NCBI GenBank assembly: GCA_947168785.1
Contig: CAMVNL010000158.1
Span: forward strand, 1 to 6,198
Reading direction: 5' to 3'
Length of the DNA stretch: 6,198 bases
Origin: an uncultured Clostridia bacterium
Lineage (GTDB): Bacteria > Bacillota > Clostridia > Oscillospirales > Acutalibacteraceae
In this document: positions 6,136 to 6,198 of the stretch, in pieces
Layout: each line of letters opens with the position of its first letter
Position numbering within the stretch: the stretch's first letter is position 1
Position numbers and translations under genes: made by a program
The notes under the pieces: generated by a model
Seen by the model: the letters and a program-made list of their open reading frames with translations, nothing else
The model's database searches: none
Told to the model about the DNA's origin: nothing

Positions 6136-6198
6136 TCAGCCGTTATTCTCGGTTGTTGTGGTGGCAGCTTCCTGCTTGCCGGACACGTGAAGAACAAG
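6136..6198 (-). CDS. C-terminal end of an unidentified protein (partial)
   Basis: Reading the minus strand from the right edge gives 20 codons and a TGA at 6138-6136. The residues run LVLHVSGK, then QEAATTTTENNG. The placement, immediately before a strong intrinsic terminator on the same strand, supports this frame. The tail is hydrophilic and Thr-rich, typical of a disordered C-terminus. The LVLHVSGK part resembles the last strand of a PASTA-type or other beta-rich domain, but it is far too short to assign. A competing open frame over 6009-6197 runs through the terminator and is unlikely. Confidence 0.55.
   Translation of the reverse strand, partial: LVLHVSGKQEAATTTTENNG

Noticed and set aside
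6009..6197. Minus-strand 62-codon open frame at the right edge
   Set aside because: It runs through the intrinsic terminator at 6086-6115 and the promoter region. The alternative frame ending at 6136, just before the terminator, is much more plausible.

Overview
This window looks like chromosomal DNA from a mid-to-high-GC Firmicute, most likely a gut-type Clostridia member (Oscillospiraceae/Christensenellaceae-like). The reasons are strong GGAGG-type ribosome binding sites, a TTG start, A/T-flanked intrinsic terminators, tightly overlapping genes, and ABC half-transporters closest in motif pattern to the Thermotoga TM287/TM288 type. The genus is inference only.

All complete genes lie on the minus strand and read right to left as one apparent operon. 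At the right edge are the last 20 codons of an unidentified protein, followed by a clear intrinsic terminator. A short AT-rich spacer then carries a probable extended -10 promoter and a Shine-Dalgarno. The operon follows: (1) an ABC half-exporter with a degenerate ATP site; (2) its catalytically intact partner, joined by an ATGA start/stop overlap; (3) after 29 nt, a roughly 12-helix membrane protein of no recognised family; (4) a cytosolic glycerophosphodiester phosphodiesterase (GDPD), again joined by an ATGA overlap.

The two ABC proteins should form one heterodimeric type IV (ABCB-like) exporter with one consensus and one degenerate ATP site. The GDPD would release glycerol-3-phosphate from glycerophosphodiesters. 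Its coupling to the 12-helix protein suggests that this protein handles a lipid-derived or glycerophosphodiester-type compound, but that is inference.

The left 251 bases contain no convincing gene. They hold what may be the terminal ~55 bp of an insertion sequence (ending in TGCAACAGCCCC), followed by a 179-bp AT-rich imperfect palindrome with ~22-bp terminal inverted repeats and internal copies of the same arm. This resembles a MITE or an intergenic palindromic repeat. It is the least explained part of the window. I see no clearly new biological system; the membrane protein/GDPD pair and the palindromic element are the best leads.
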